A program made the position numbers and the translations under genes. A stretch of DNA of 64,000 nucleotides from the NCBI GenBank assembly GCA_963702955.1, contig OY969774.1, forward strand, positions 248,001-312,000. The letters run 5' to 3'. The DNA comes from VRUE01 sp963702955. Its GTDB lineage: Bacteria; Actinomycetota; Thermoleophilia; Solirubrobacterales; 70-9. A model generated the notes under the pieces. It saw only the letters and a program-made list of their open reading frames with translations, had not been told where the DNA came from and did not search any database. Shown here piece by piece: positions 1 to 8,834 of this stretch. Position 1 is the stretch's first letter; each line of letters starts with the position of its first letter.

Positions 1-1263
1 GGCAACTACAAGGGCGGCGAGCGGGCGATCGCCTACGGCGTCCTCGGCGGCGTCGCCGGCGCCGGCATCGCCGTCGGACCGATCCTCGGCGGCTGGATGA
101 CGACCGACTTCACCTGGCGGCTGGTCTTCGTCGGCGAGGTCGTGGTGGCGATCGGCATCCTGCTCGGCACGCGGCTGATCCGCGAGCCGGAGCGCGAGCG
201 CGCCGCGCCCCGCCTCGACTGGGTCGGCAGCGTGCTCTCGGCCTCCGGCCTGGCACTGGTCGTATTCGCCGTCCTGCAGGCCAGCAACTGGGGCTGGCTG
301 GCGCCGCGCAGCTCGCCGCTCGAGCCGTTCGGCTTCTCGCTGACCCCGTTCGTGCTCGCCGCCGGTGGGCTGGTCCTCGCCGGCTTCGTGGCCTGGGAGC
401 GCCGCCGCGAAGAGCGGGGCGAGGAACCGCTCGTCCACCTGAAGCTGCTTCGCATCCCCAACCTGCGCGGCGGGGTCTCGATGCTGCTCGCTCAGAACCT
501 GGTCCTGATGGGCGTCTTCTTCACGATCCCGCTCTTCCTGCAGATCGTCCAGGGCCTCGACGCGCTCGAAACCGGGGTGCGGATGCTGCCCGCCTCGGCC
601 GGTCTGTTCCTCGCCGCGATCGCCGGCTCGGCCCTCGCCAAGCGGTTCGCCCCGCGACCGCTGGTCCGGGTGGGCCTGGGGATCGTCTTCGTCGCGATCG
701 CGATGCTGCTGGCGACGATCGAGCCCGAACTCGACAACGGCGCCTTCCTCACCGCGATGGGGGTGCTCGGCATCGGCATGGGGCTGGTCGTCTCCCAGCT
801 CGGCAACGTCGTCCAGTCCGCCGTCGGGGACGCCGATCGCAGCGAGGCCGGCGGCCTGCAGAACACCGCACAGCAGCTCGGCTCCTCGCTCGGCACCGCG
901 GTGCTCGGGGCGATCGTGATCACCGGCCTGATCGCCGCCTTCACCGCCAACGTGGCCGACGACCCGAGCATCTCCGAGAGCGTCGAACAGCAGCTCGAGG
1001 TGAAGCTGAGCGCCGGCGGCAGCTTCGTCGCCGCCGCGGAAGTGCAGGCCGGCGCCGAAGCCGCCGGCCTGCCCCGGCGAACCGCCGACGCGCTGGTCTC
1101 CCACTACGAAGACGCGCAGCTGACCGCGCTGAAGACCGCATTCCTGTTCGCCGCCCTCCTCGTCCTCGCCTCCTTCTGGACGACTCGCCGCCTGCCGACC
1201 CGCCGTTTCGACGAACTCCAGGCCGGGCCGGACCCGCCGCTCGCCGAACCGCTTACCGTCTGA
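1..1263 (+). CDS. MFS multidrug efflux transporter, DHA2 (EmrB/QacA) type, 5'-truncated by window edge
   Basis: The reading frame is open from base 1, so the N-terminal part lies outside the window; 420 codons remain. The visible part begins in the motif-C region typical of proton-coupled drug antiporters (GIAVGPILGGW, followed by a TWRLVF segment), and then has a series of hydrophobic segments and the characteristic QLGSSLGTAVLGAI helix of the DHA2 family near the end. The family exports drugs or other amphiphiles across the cytoplasmic membrane using the proton gradient. The stop is 4 bp before the start of the DUF2252 gene, so the two are probably co-transcribed. Substrate cannot be predicted. 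Confidence 0.88.
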   Translation, partial: GNYKGGERAIAYGVLGGVAGAGIAVGPILGGWMTTDFTWRLVFVGEVVVAIGILLGTRLIREPERERAAPRLDWVGSVLSASGLALVVFAVLQASNWGWLAPRSSPLEPFGFSLTPFVLAAGGLVLAGFVAWERRREERGEEPLVHLKLLRIPNLRGGVSMLLAQNLVLMGVFFTIPLFLQIVQGLDALETGVRMLPASAGLFLAAIAGSALAKRFAPRPLVRVGLGIVFVAIAMLLATIEPELDNGAFLTAMGVLGIGMGLVVSQLGNVVQSAVGDADRSEAGGLQNTAQQLGSSLGTAVLGAIVITGLIAAFTANVADDPSISESVEQQLEVKLSAGGSFVAAAEVQAGAEAAGLPRRTADALVSHYEDAQLTALKTAFLFAALLVLASFWTTRRLPTRRFDELQAGPDPPLAEPLTV

Positions 1264-1267
1264 CCCG

Positions 1268-2680
1268 ATGCCGGACTCGATCCAACGCCACCCCGGATCG
1301 CCCGCCGAGCGCGCCGCCGCCGGCAAGGCCGCCCGCACGGTCGCGCCGCGCTCCAGCCACGGCGAGTGGGAGCCGGCCGCCGACCGGGCCGACCCGGTCA
1401 ACGTGCTGGAGCGCCAGGCCGGCTCGCGCGTGGGCAAACTGGTGCCCCTGCGCTACGGCCGGATGCTGGTCTCGCCCTTCACCTTCTACCGCGGCGCCGC
1501 CGCGCTGATGGCGGCGGATCTCGCCGGCACTCCGCAATCGGGCCTGGAGACCCAGCTCTGCGGCGACGCCCACCTCTCGAACTTCGGCGCCTTCGGCTCG
1601 CCGGAGCGGCGGCTCGTCTTCGATCTCAACGACTTCGACGAGACCCTGCCGGGGCCGTGGGAGTGGGACGTGAAGCGGTTGGTCGCCAGCTTCTCCCTGG
1701 CCGGCCGTGACCGTGGCTGCGCCGCCGACGAGCGCACCCGCATCGTGCTGGCGGCGGCGAGCGAGTACCGCGAGACGATGCGCCGCCTGGCGCAGATGGG
1801 CAACCTCGAATCCTGGTACCAGCAGCTCGACGCCGAGTCGATCGCCGCCCGCTGGGCGAAGGTGGTCAGCGGCAAGCAGCGCAGGGCGTTCGAACGCAAC
1901 GTCGCCAAGGCCCGCGCCAAGGACAGCGACCGCGCCGCCTCGAAGCTGACCGAAGAGGTCAACGGCAGGCTGCGGATCGTCAGCGAACCGCCGCTGATCG
2001 TGCCGCTCGGCGAGCTGACCGAGGAGGCGCCGGGGGTGGATGTCGAAGCGCTCCTGCGGCAGCTCCTGTCCGGCTACCGCGACTCGCTCGCGGTCGAGCG
2101 CCGCGCCGTGCTCGACAGCTACCGCCTGGTCAACGCCGCCTTCAAAGTCGTCGGCGTCGGCAGCGTCGGCACCCGCGCCTGGATCGGCCTGATGCTGGGC
2201 CGGGACGAGCGCGATCCGCTGTTCCTGCAGGTCAAGGAGGCGCAGCGCTCGGTGCTCGAGCCCTATACGGCGCCGAGCGCGTTCGACCACCAGGGCGAGC
2301 GGGTCGTCCACGGCCAGCGGATGATGCAGGCGAGCGGCGACGTCCTGCTCGGCTGGGTGGGGGGACCGGGAATCGACGGAGAGCCGCGCGACTTCTACGT
2401 GCGCCAGCTCTGGGACTGGAAGGGCTCGGTGCAGGTCGAGTCGATGGACGCGCGGGGCCTCACCGCCTACGCCGAGATCTGCGGCATGACCCTCGCCCAC
2501 GCCCACGCCCGCGGCGGCGACCGGGTCGCGATCGCCGCCTACCTCGGCGGCGGCGACACCTTCGACCGGGCGATGGCCGAGTTCGCCGAGGTCTACGCCG
2601 ACCAGAGCGAACGCGACTACGCGGCGCTGCGCGAGGCCGCCGACGAAGGCCGGATCGAAGTCATCGCCGATCCGCGCTAG
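1268..2680 (+). CDS. DUF2252 family protein
   Basis: A 470-residue soluble protein recognisable as DUF2252 by its N-terminal block (VLERQAGSRVGKLVPLRYGRM) and by CGDAHLSNFG at about residues 98-107 followed by VFDLNDFDET. The spacing of the His-Asn and Asp residues recalls the catalytic loop and metal-binding Asp of aminoglycoside-phosphotransferase-like kinases, so a small-molecule kinase-like fold is a reasonable inference, but no member function is assumed here. It starts 4 bp after the MFS stop and is followed by a perfect 36-bp palindrome that could end the transcript. No signal peptide or membrane segment is seen. Confidence 0.85.
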   Translation: MPDSIQRHPGSPAERAAAGKAARTVAPRSSHGEWEPAADRADPVNVLERQAGSRVGKLVPLRYGRMLVSPFTFYRGAAALMAADLAGTPQSGLETQLCGDAHLSNFGAFGSPERRLVFDLNDFDETLPGPWEWDVKRLVASFSLAGRDRGCAADERTRIVLAAASEYRETMRRLAQMGNLESWYQQLDAESIAARWAKVVSGKQRRAFERNVAKARAKDSDRAASKLTEEVNGRLRIVSEPPLIVPLGELTEEAPGVDVEALLRQLLSGYRDSLAVERRAVLDSYRLVNAAFKVVGVGSVGTRAWIGLMLGRDERDPLFLQVKEAQRSVLEPYTAPSAFDHQGERVVHGQRMMQASGDVLLGWVGGPGIDGEPRDFYVRQLWDWKGSVQVESMDARGLTAYAEICGMTLAHAHARGGDRVAIAAYLGGGDTFDRAMAEFAEVYADQSERDYAALREAADEGRIEVIADPR

Positions 2681-2714
2681 CGGACTCGCTCCCGCGGGTG
2701 ATCCCCCGACGAAT

Positions 2715-2750
2715 GAAGCATTTGGGGGTCTATAGACCCCCAAATGCTTC
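2715..2750. terminator. Perfect 36-bp palindrome between convergent genes
   Basis: Left arm GAAGCATTTGGGGGTCTA is followed directly by its exact reverse complement, with no spacer and no mismatch. It lies 35 bp after the DUF2252 stop and about 40 bp from the stop of the small minus-strand gene, so a bidirectional terminator is the simplest reading. There is no clear U-tract on either side. A protein-binding palindrome or a mobile short repeat are alternatives. Confidence 0.6.
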
Positions 2751-2791
2751 CATCTCTAACGCCGCCGGGCCGGCGACCGCCGCGGGCCGCC

Positions 2792-2986
2792 TCAGTCGTC
2801 GTCGTGGCGGTGGCGGATCGCCCAGGCCTCGAACCAGACGAAGCCGATCAGCAGCGAGCCGAAGGCGACGAATGGCGGGACCCAGCCGTCCGGTCGCACG
2901 ACAACCAGGGCGCCGACCACAAAGGCGTCGGTGGCCAGCATGAAGCCGCTCAGCACGGGTCGGATCGCGGCCCAGCCGATCTTCAT
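2792..2986 (-). CDS. Small two-helix membrane protein, unknown function
   Basis: A 64-residue protein starting MKIGWAAIRPVL with two predicted hydrophobic segments (SGFMLATDAFVVGALVVV and PPFVAFGSLLIGFVWFEAWAI) and a charged HRHDDD tail. An upstream GTG at 3022 would add 12 residues rich in charges and is less convincing as the start. It is divergent from the kdp operon, with about 50 bp between the likely start codons, so the two could share a control region. I do not recognise a family; the coding call rests on hydrophobic periodicity and position. Confidence 0.5.
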   Translation of the reverse strand: MKIGWAAIRPVLSGFMLATDAFVVGALVVVRPDGWVPPFVAFGSLLIGFVWFEAWAIRHRHDDD

Positions 2987-3037
2987 GAGTTCTTTATGCG
3001 GGGGGTCGGCTTCTTCACACACAGTTGATGCGATCGG

Positions 3038-3181
3038 GTGGACGATGGCTTTGCGTTGGTTCCCGTAGCGGACATCTTCCCCGGTGGCGGCAGCCCGATT
3101 GCCGACGTCTTCGCGATCGCGATCGCAATCGGCCTCTTCGCCCTCATCTACTGGGCGATCGACCTGATCGACCGGATATGA
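3038..3181 (+). CDS. Small membrane protein upstream of kdpF
   Basis: A GTG-initiated frame encodes 47 residues beginning MDDGFALVPVADIF and ending FALIYWAIDLIDRI, with a single hydrophobic helix (VFAIAIAIGLFALIYWAI) flanked by acidic residues. Its TGA overlaps the kdpF ATG as ATGA (3178-3181), the arrangement of translationally coupled genes. Short single-helix ORFs of this design (Asp-x-x-Phe, helix, acidic end) are often found just before kdpF or kdpA in actinobacteria and cyanobacteria and are usually left unannotated. The exact start is uncertain: no strong ribosome binding site is seen, and a TTG at 3056 is possible. Confidence 0.55.
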   Translation: MDDGFALVPVADIFPGGGSPIADVFAIAIAIGLFALIYWAIDLIDRI

Positions 3182-3288
3182 CGCCCGTGCTCGCCACCCT
3201 CAGCGGCGCCGACGTCTTCGGCTTGGTCGCGTCCGCGCTCGTGTTCGCCTACCTGCTCTACGCGCTGCTGCGCGGAGAGAAGCTCTGA
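3178..3288 (+). CDS. kdpF: KdpF, small subunit of the K+-transporting ATPase
   Basis: A 36-residue single-helix peptide ending FAYLLYALLRGEKL, the classic KdpF signature (x-Y-L-x-Y-A-L-L-x-P/G-E-x-hydrophobic). KdpF is an accessory membrane peptide that stabilises the KdpABC complex in the cytoplasmic membrane. Its start overlaps the preceding small ORF by 4 nt, and its TGA shares one base with the kdpA ATG, so the genes are translated as a tightly coupled series. Confidence 0.85.
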   Translation: MTPVLATLSGADVFGLVASALVFAYLLYALLRGEKL

Positions 3289-5042
3289 TGGCGCAGGGCT
3301 GGCTGCAGGTCGCGATCTTCGTCGGCGTGGCGATTGCCCTGACGCCGCTGCTCGGCAAATACATGGCGCGGGTCTTCAGCGGCGAACGTGTCTTCCTCAG
3401 CCCCGTCCTCGGCCCGGTCGAGCGTTTCACCTATCGGGCGCTGCGCGTCGATCCCTCCGAGGAACACGACTGGAAGGCATATTCCAAGAACCTCGTCCTC
3501 TTCTCCGTCTTCTCCTGGATCGCGCTCTACCTGATCCTGCGCACCCAGAGCATCCAGCCGTTCAATCCCGAAGGCTTCCACTCGGGACCTTGGGACGTCA
3601 GCTTCAACACCACCTCCTCCTTCGTCTCGAATACGAACTGGCAGTACTACGGCGGCGAAACGACGCTCACCTACTTCTCGCAGATGACGGGGTTGACGGT
3701 GGAGAACTTCGTCACCCCCGCCGTCGGCATCTGCGTCCTGCTCGCCTTCATCCGCGGCATCGTCGGCCGCACCGGCACCGGCCTCGGCAACTTCTGGCAG
3801 GACCTGACCCGCAGCCTCTTCTACGTGCTGCTGCCGCTCTCGGTGATCGTCGGCCTGATCCTGGTCTCCCAGGGCGTCGTGCAGACGCTCAGCGGCGCCG
3901 GCGTCGCGAAGACCGTCGAGGGGGCCGAACAGGCTCTGGCGATGGGCCCGGCGGCCTCGCAGATCGCGATCAAGCAGCTCGGCACCAACGGCGGCGGCTT
4001 CTTCAACGTCAACTCCGCCCACCCGTTCGAGAACGCCGACCAGCTGACGAACTTCGTCGAGCTGCTCTCGATCATCCTCATCCCCGCCGCCCTCACCTAC
4101 ACCTACGGGAAGATGGTCGGGCGTCAGCGCGAGGGCTGGTCGATCTTCGCCGCGATGCTGGCGATCTACCTCGCCTTGGTGATCGTGATCATCCCCGCCG
4201 AGCAGCACGGCACCCCCGCCGAGCACGCCGCCGGAACGCCCACCAAGGCGATCGCCGGTTCGACCGGCGGCAACATGGAAGGCAAGGAGCAGCGCAACGG
4301 GATCACCGAGTCGGCGCTGTGGGGAACCACCACGACCGTTACCTCGAACGGCTCAGTCAACTCCGCCCTCGACTCCTACACCGGCCTCGGCGGCGCCGTG
4401 CCGATGTCCGGCCTCGGCACCAGCGAGGTGGTCTTCGGCGGTGTCGGCACCGGCCTCTACTCGATGCTGCTCTACGTCCTGCTCGCGGTCTTCATCGGCG
4501 GGCTGATGGTCGGTCGCACGCCCGAGTACCTGGGCAAGAAGATCCAGGCGAGGGAGATCAAGCTGATCTCGCTCGGGATCCTCGTCACGCCGCTGGCGGT
4601 GCTCGTCACGACCGGCCTCGCGATCGCGACCCGGGCGGGGACGAGGTCGATCTTCAACGCCGGCCCGCAGGGATTCTCGGAAACGCTCTACGCCTACCTC
4701 TCGCAGGCCAACAACAACGGCTCCGCATTCGCCGGCTATACCGGCTTTGTCCAGCCCAACGCGCCCGGCAACCACGGCGCCTACGGGATCTCCTTCGCCG
4801 ACCTGCTCGGCGGCGCGACGATGACGCTGGCCCGCTTCCTGCCGATCATCCTGGTCCTCGCTGTCGCCGGCTCGCTGGCCGGCAAGAAGGTCTCCCCGGC
4901 CGGCCCGGGCACGATGCGTACCGACACTCCGACTTTCGTCATCCTGCTGGTCGGGGTGATCGTCCTCGTCGGCGCCCTCACCTTCTTCCCCGCCCTGCTG
5001 CTCGGTCCGATCGTGCAGAGCCTGACCACGAGGCTGTTCTGA
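3288..5042 (+). CDS. kdpA: KdpA, potassium-binding channel-like subunit of the Kdp ATPase
   Basis: 584 residues, slightly longer than the E. coli protein (557). KdpA is a polytopic inner-membrane protein of the K+ channel superfamily with four pore loops; these are visible as SNTNWQYYGG, LGTNGGGFFNVNSAHPFEN, DSYTGLGGAVPM and ANNNGSAFAGYTG. It selects K+ and passes it to the KdpB subunit. The start codon overlaps the kdpF stop by one base and kdpC begins one base after the stop. The gene is intact and in the same base composition as its neighbours. Confidence 0.97.
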   Translation: MAQGWLQVAIFVGVAIALTPLLGKYMARVFSGERVFLSPVLGPVERFTYRALRVDPSEEHDWKAYSKNLVLFSVFSWIALYLILRTQSIQPFNPEGFHSGPWDVSFNTTSSFVSNTNWQYYGGETTLTYFSQMTGLTVENFVTPAVGICVLLAFIRGIVGRTGTGLGNFWQDLTRSLFYVLLPLSVIVGLILVSQGVVQTLSGAGVAKTVEGAEQALAMGPAASQIAIKQLGTNGGGFFNVNSAHPFENADQLTNFVELLSIILIPAALTYTYGKMVGRQREGWSIFAAMLAIYLALVIVIIPAEQHGTPAEHAAGTPTKAIAGSTGGNMEGKEQRNGITESALWGTTTTVTSNGSVNSALDSYTGLGGAVPMSGLGTSEVVFGGVGTGLYSMLLYVLLAVFIGGLMVGRTPEYLGKKIQAREIKLISLGILVTPLAVLVTTGLAIATRAGTRSIFNAGPQGFSETLYAYLSQANNNGSAFAGYTGFVQPNAPGNHGAYGISFADLLGGATMTLARFLPIILVLAVAGSLAGKKVSPAGPGTMRTDTPTFVILLVGVIVLVGALTFFPALLLGPIVQSLTTRLF

Positions 5043-5043
5043 A

Positions 5044-5634
5044 ATGCGCCGCATGGTCGTCACCTCGATTCTCGCCGTGATCGCCTTCACGTTGATCTTC
5101 GGCCTCGCCTACCCGCTGGCGATGACCGGCATCTCCCAGGTCGTCTTCCCGGGCAAGGCGGACGGCTCGAAGCTGACGGTGAACGGCAAGCTGGTCGGCT
5201 CGAGCCTGATCGGCCAGGACTTCAAGGGCGATCCCCGCTACTTCCAGTCACGCCCCTCGGAGACCGGCTACTCGGCAAACGTCACTTACTTCTCCAACTC
5301 CGGGCCCAACAGCGTCGAAGAGCGCGAAGCGGTGCGGGAAAACCTCGCCGCCTACGTCGAGCTGAACAAGCCCTTCGACAAATCGCTGACCAAGGAAGAC
5401 GTGCCGGTCAACGCGGTCACGATGTCGGGCTCCGGCGTCAACCCCGAAATCTCCGAAGCGAACGCAGGGATCCAGGCAGATCGGATCGCCGCCGTTCGCC
5501 ACCTCTCCCTGAGCAAGGTCGAAGACCTGATCGCGGCCCACACCAACGGCCGCTTCCTCGGCGTCTTCGGCGAGCCAGGGGTGAACGTCCTGCAACTCAA
5601 CCTCGCACTCGACGAAGAGGCGCCACTCAAATGA
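5044..5634 (+). CDS. kdpC: KdpC, accessory subunit of the Kdp ATPase
   Basis: 196 residues with one N-terminal membrane helix (VVTSILAVIAFTLIFGLAYPLAMTG) and a soluble periplasmic-side domain containing the family blocks GQDFKGDPRYFQSRPS, VNAVTMSGSGVNPEIS and a C-terminal FGEPGVNVLQLNLAL. KdpC stabilises the complex and raises K+ affinity. Its position between kdpA and kdpB is unusual, since the gene normally follows kdpB. The stop overlaps the kdpB start by 4 nt (ATGA). Confidence 0.96.
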   Translation: MRRMVVTSILAVIAFTLIFGLAYPLAMTGISQVVFPGKADGSKLTVNGKLVGSSLIGQDFKGDPRYFQSRPSETGYSANVTYFSNSGPNSVEEREAVRENLAAYVELNKPFDKSLTKEDVPVNAVTMSGSGVNPEISEANAGIQADRIAAVRHLSLSKVEDLIAAHTNGRFLGVFGEPGVNVLQLNLALDEEAPLK

Positions 5635-7697
5635 GCACCGAAACCCAGCCCCGCTCCCTGTTCGACACCGAGATCCTGCGCCCGGCGCTGATCGAGTCCC
5701 TGCGCAAGCTCGACCCGCGGGTGCAGGCGCGCAACCCGGTGATGTTCGTGGTCGAGATCGGCGCCCTGATCACCACCGTCGCCTGGCTGATCCAGGTCTT
5801 CGGCGGCGGCCCGCTCGGCGGCGGCCATGAGCCCTCCTGGTTCACCTTCAGCGTTTCCGTCTGGCTCTGGCTCACCGTCGTCTTCGCCAACCTCGCCGAG
5901 GCCCTGGCCGAGGGTCGCGGCCGCGCCCAGGCGGCGAGCCTGCGGGCGATGCGGACCGAGACGACCGCCCGCCTGCGCGACGGCGGCGAGAAATCCGCCT
6001 CGGAGCTGGTGCGCGGCGACGTGGTGGTGGTCGAGGCGGGGGAGCCGATCCCCGGCGACGGCACCGTGATCGAGGGCATCGCCTCGGTCGACGAGTCGGC
6101 GATAACGGGCGAGTCGGCGCCGGTGATCCGCGAGGCCGGCGGCGACCGCAGCGCCGTCACCGGCGGCACCCGGGTGCTGTCGGACCGGATCGTGGTCGAG
6201 ATAACGCAGGAACCCGGCAAGTCCTTCCTCGACCGGATGATCGCCCTGGTCGAGGGCGCCGAGCGGCGCAAGACGCCGAACGAGATCGCCCTCGGCATCC
6301 TCCTCGCCGCGCTCACCCTGGTCTTCATCCTCGTCGTCGTCGCGCTGCGCCCCTTCGCCCTCTTCGTCGGCACCGAACTGTCAGAGACGACGCTGATCGC
6401 CCTGCTGGTCGCGCTGATACCGACCACGATCGGGGCGCTGCTCTCGGCGATCGGGATCGCCGGCATGGACCGCCTCGTCCGCCGCAACGTGCTCGCCCTC
6501 TCCGGCCGCGCGGTCGAGGCCTCCGGCGACTGCGACGTGCTGCTGCTCGACAAGACCGGCACGATCACCCTCGGCAACCGCGAGGCGGTCGAGTTCATGC
6601 CGATGCCGGGGGTCACGGTCGAGGAGCTGGCCGAGGCCGCGCAGATGTCCTCGCTCTCCGACGAGACCCCCGAGGGCCGCTCGATCGTCGTCCTCGCCAA
6701 GGACTACGGCATCCGCGAGCACACCTTCTCCGGGCACGAGCCGACCTTCGTCCCCTTCTCCGCGCAGACGCGGATGAGCGGCGTCGACTTCAACGGCACC
6801 CGCCTGCGCAAGGGCGCCGGCGACGCGATCGAGGCCTGGGTCGGCGAGGAGGGGGGGCGCGCCCCGGCCGAGCTGCGGGCCGAGCTCGACCGGATCGGCC
6901 GCGAGGGCGGCACCCCGCTGGCGGTCGCGCGCAACGAGCGCGTGCTCGGAGTCGTCTACCTCAAGGACGTGGTCAAGGAGGGGATGAACGCCCGCTTCGA
7001 CCAGCTGCGGGCGATGGGCATCCGCACGATCATGGTCACCGGCGACAACAAGCTGACCGCGGCGAAGATCGCCGAAGAGGCCGGCGTCAACGACTTCCTC
7101 GCCGAAGCGACGCCGGAGCGAAAGCTGGAGCTGATCCGCGAGCAGCAGGCCGACGGGCGGCTGATCGCGATGACCGGCGACGGCACCAACGACGCGCCCG
7201 CCCTGGCCCAGGCCGACGTCGGGGTGGCGATGAACACCGGCACCCAGGCCGCGCGCGAGGCCGGCAACATGGTCAACCTCGACTCCAACCCGACGAAGCT
7301 GATCGAGATCGTCGAGGTCGGCAAGCAGCTGCTGATCACCCGCGGCGCCCTGACCACGTTCTCGATCGCCAACGACGTCGCCAAGTACTTCGCGATCCTG
7401 CCGGCGATGTTCGCCGCGACCTACGCCCTCTCGGCCGGGGGCAAGGGCCCGCTCGACGCGCTCAACGTGATGTCGCTGGGCACCCCCGAATCGGCGATCC
7501 TCTCGGCGGTGATCTTCAACGCCCTGGTGATCCCGCTGCTGATCCCGCTCTCCCTGCGCGGCGTCCGCTACCGGCCGATCGGCGCGACGGCGCTGCTGCG
7601 CCGCAACATGCTGCTCTACGGCCTCGGCGGCCTCGTCGCCCCCTTCGTCGGGATCAAGCTGATCGACCTGATCGTCCACAACCTGCTGGGAGCCTGA
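5631..7697 (+). CDS. kdpB: KdpB, catalytic P-type ATPase subunit
   Basis: 688 residues. The actuator motif DESAITGESAPV, the phosphorylation motif DKTGTIT with the acceptor Asp at residue 307 (same number as in E. coli), and the hinge motif TGDGTNDAPALAQADVGVAMN are all present, together with the KdpB-specific helix GALTTFSIANDVAKYFAI. It hydrolyses ATP to drive K+ import through KdpA in the cytoplasmic membrane. Translation is probably coupled to kdpC through a 4-nt overlap; the KdpD-like stub follows 9 bp after the stop. Confidence 0.97.
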   Translation: MSTETQPRSLFDTEILRPALIESLRKLDPRVQARNPVMFVVEIGALITTVAWLIQVFGGGPLGGGHEPSWFTFSVSVWLWLTVVFANLAEALAEGRGRAQAASLRAMRTETTARLRDGGEKSASELVRGDVVVVEAGEPIPGDGTVIEGIASVDESAITGESAPVIREAGGDRSAVTGGTRVLSDRIVVEITQEPGKSFLDRMIALVEGAERRKTPNEIALGILLAALTLVFILVVVALRPFALFVGTELSETTLIALLVALIPTTIGALLSAIGIAGMDRLVRRNVLALSGRAVEASGDCDVLLLDKTGTITLGNREAVEFMPMPGVTVEELAEAAQMSSLSDETPEGRSIVVLAKDYGIREHTFSGHEPTFVPFSAQTRMSGVDFNGTRLRKGAGDAIEAWVGEEGGRAPAELRAELDRIGREGGTPLAVARNERVLGVVYLKDVVKEGMNARFDQLRAMGIRTIMVTGDNKLTAAKIAEEAGVNDFLAEATPERKLELIREQQADGRLIAMTGDGTNDAPALAQADVGVAMNTGTQAAREAGNMVNLDSNPTKLIEIVEVGKQLLITRGALTTFSIANDVAKYFAILPAMFAATYALSAGGKGPLDALNVMSLGTPESAILSAVIFNALVIPLLIPLSLRGVRYRPIGATALLRRNMLLYGLGGLVAPFVGIKLIDLIVHNLLGA

Positions 7698-7706
7698 GGG
7701 AGCGCC

Positions 7707-8834
7707 GTGACGCACGGCCAGTACAAGATCTTCCTCGGCATGGCGGCGGGGGTGGGGAAGACCTACCGGATGCTGCAGGAGGGCCGCGCCGAGGCGGAGG
7801 CAGGCCGTGACGTCGCGATCGGCTACCTCGAGCCCCACAAGCGCGAGGAGACGACCGACCAGGCACGCGGGTTGGAGCTGGTGCCGCGCCGGAGCGTGCC
7901 GGTCCGCGACGTCACGGTCGAGGAGATGGACCTGCCGGCGCTGCTGGCCCGCAAGCCCGAGCTGGCGCTGATCGACGAGCTCGCCCACACCAATCCCCCC
8001 GGCCTCGAGCACGAGAAGCGCTACGAGGACATCGTCAACGTGCTCTCGGCAGGGATCGACGTCTTCTCCACCGTCAACGTGCAGCACCTCGAGTCGCTCA
8101 ACGACCAGGTCGCCGAGCTGACCGGGGTGCGGGTGCGCGAGACGGTTCCCGACTCGGTGCTCGGCTCGGCCGACGAAGTCGTCCTCATCGACCTCACCCC
8201 CGAGGCGCTGATCGCCCGCCTGCGGGCAGGGAAGATCTATCCAGGCGAGAACATCGACGCCGCCCTCAACAACTTCTTCCGGATCGAGAACCTGGCGGCG
8301 CTGCGCGAGGTGAGCCTGCGCCAGGTCGCCGAGGACGTCGAGTCGAAGCGGCTCGTCCTCAGCCAGGGCGACCCGCTCGGCACGCGGGCGGAGGAGGGGG
8401 TGTCCGCCGATGCCCCGAAGGCGGTCGGCGAGCGGCTGCTCGCCCTGATCCGGCCCCGGCCCAGCTCCCAGCGCCTGGTCCGCCGCGCCTGGCGCTCGGC
8501 TCAGCGGCTCGGCACCGACCTCGACCTGCTCTGGGTGAAGCCTCCGGGTCGCCCGATCGAGGGCGAGGAGGAGCGCCAGGTGACGGCGCTGCGCCAGCTC
8601 GCCTCGGTGCTCGGCGCGACGCTGCTGATCGAGGAGCACGACGACCTCGTCGCCGCCGTCGCCCGGGTCGTCCGCGAGCGCGGCAGCACCTACATCATGG
8701 TCGGCGAGGCGGACCCGCCGCGCGGCTTCGCCCGGCTGCGCGAGCCGTTGCCGCAGCGGCTGATGCGAGCCGCGCCGCCGGGGGTCAACGTGCGGATCGT
8801 CGCCCACCGCGGCCTCAAGGAGGGCGAGCAGTGA
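7707..8834 (+). CDS. Stand-alone KdpD N-terminal domain with USP domain, no histidine kinase
   Basis: 375 residues with a GTG start behind a GGGAG ribosome binding site. Residues 1-210 match the KdpD sensor domain: Walker A GMAAGVGKT, Walker B LALIDELAHTNPPG, and the conserved STVNVQHLESLNDQVAELTG block. Residues about 225-375 resemble a universal-stress-protein domain. The four membrane helices, GAF and kinase domains of full KdpD are absent and the gene ends cleanly at a coupled stop, so this is a short form rather than a broken gene. Truncated KdpD proteins are known in cyanobacteria. No KdpE is present in the window. A role as a K+ or nucleotide sensor is inference. Confidence 0.88.
   Translation: MTHGQYKIFLGMAAGVGKTYRMLQEGRAEAEAGRDVAIGYLEPHKREETTDQARGLELVPRRSVPVRDVTVEEMDLPALLARKPELALIDELAHTNPPGLEHEKRYEDIVNVLSAGIDVFSTVNVQHLESLNDQVAELTGVRVRETVPDSVLGSADEVVLIDLTPEALIARLRAGKIYPGENIDAALNNFFRIENLAALREVSLRQVAEDVESKRLVLSQGDPLGTRAEEGVSADAPKAVGERLLALIRPRPSSQRLVRRAWRSAQRLGTDLDLLWVKPPGRPIEGEEERQVTALRQLASVLGATLLIEEHDDLVAAVARVVRERGSTYIMVGEADPPRGFARLREPLPQRLMRAAPPGVNVRIVAHRGLKEGEQ

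Noticed and set aside
6381..8807. 808-codon minus-strand ORF
   Set aside because: Antisense shadow of kdpB and the KdpD-like gene, both clearly coding; composition is Arg/Gly/Asp-rich as expected for high-GC shadows.
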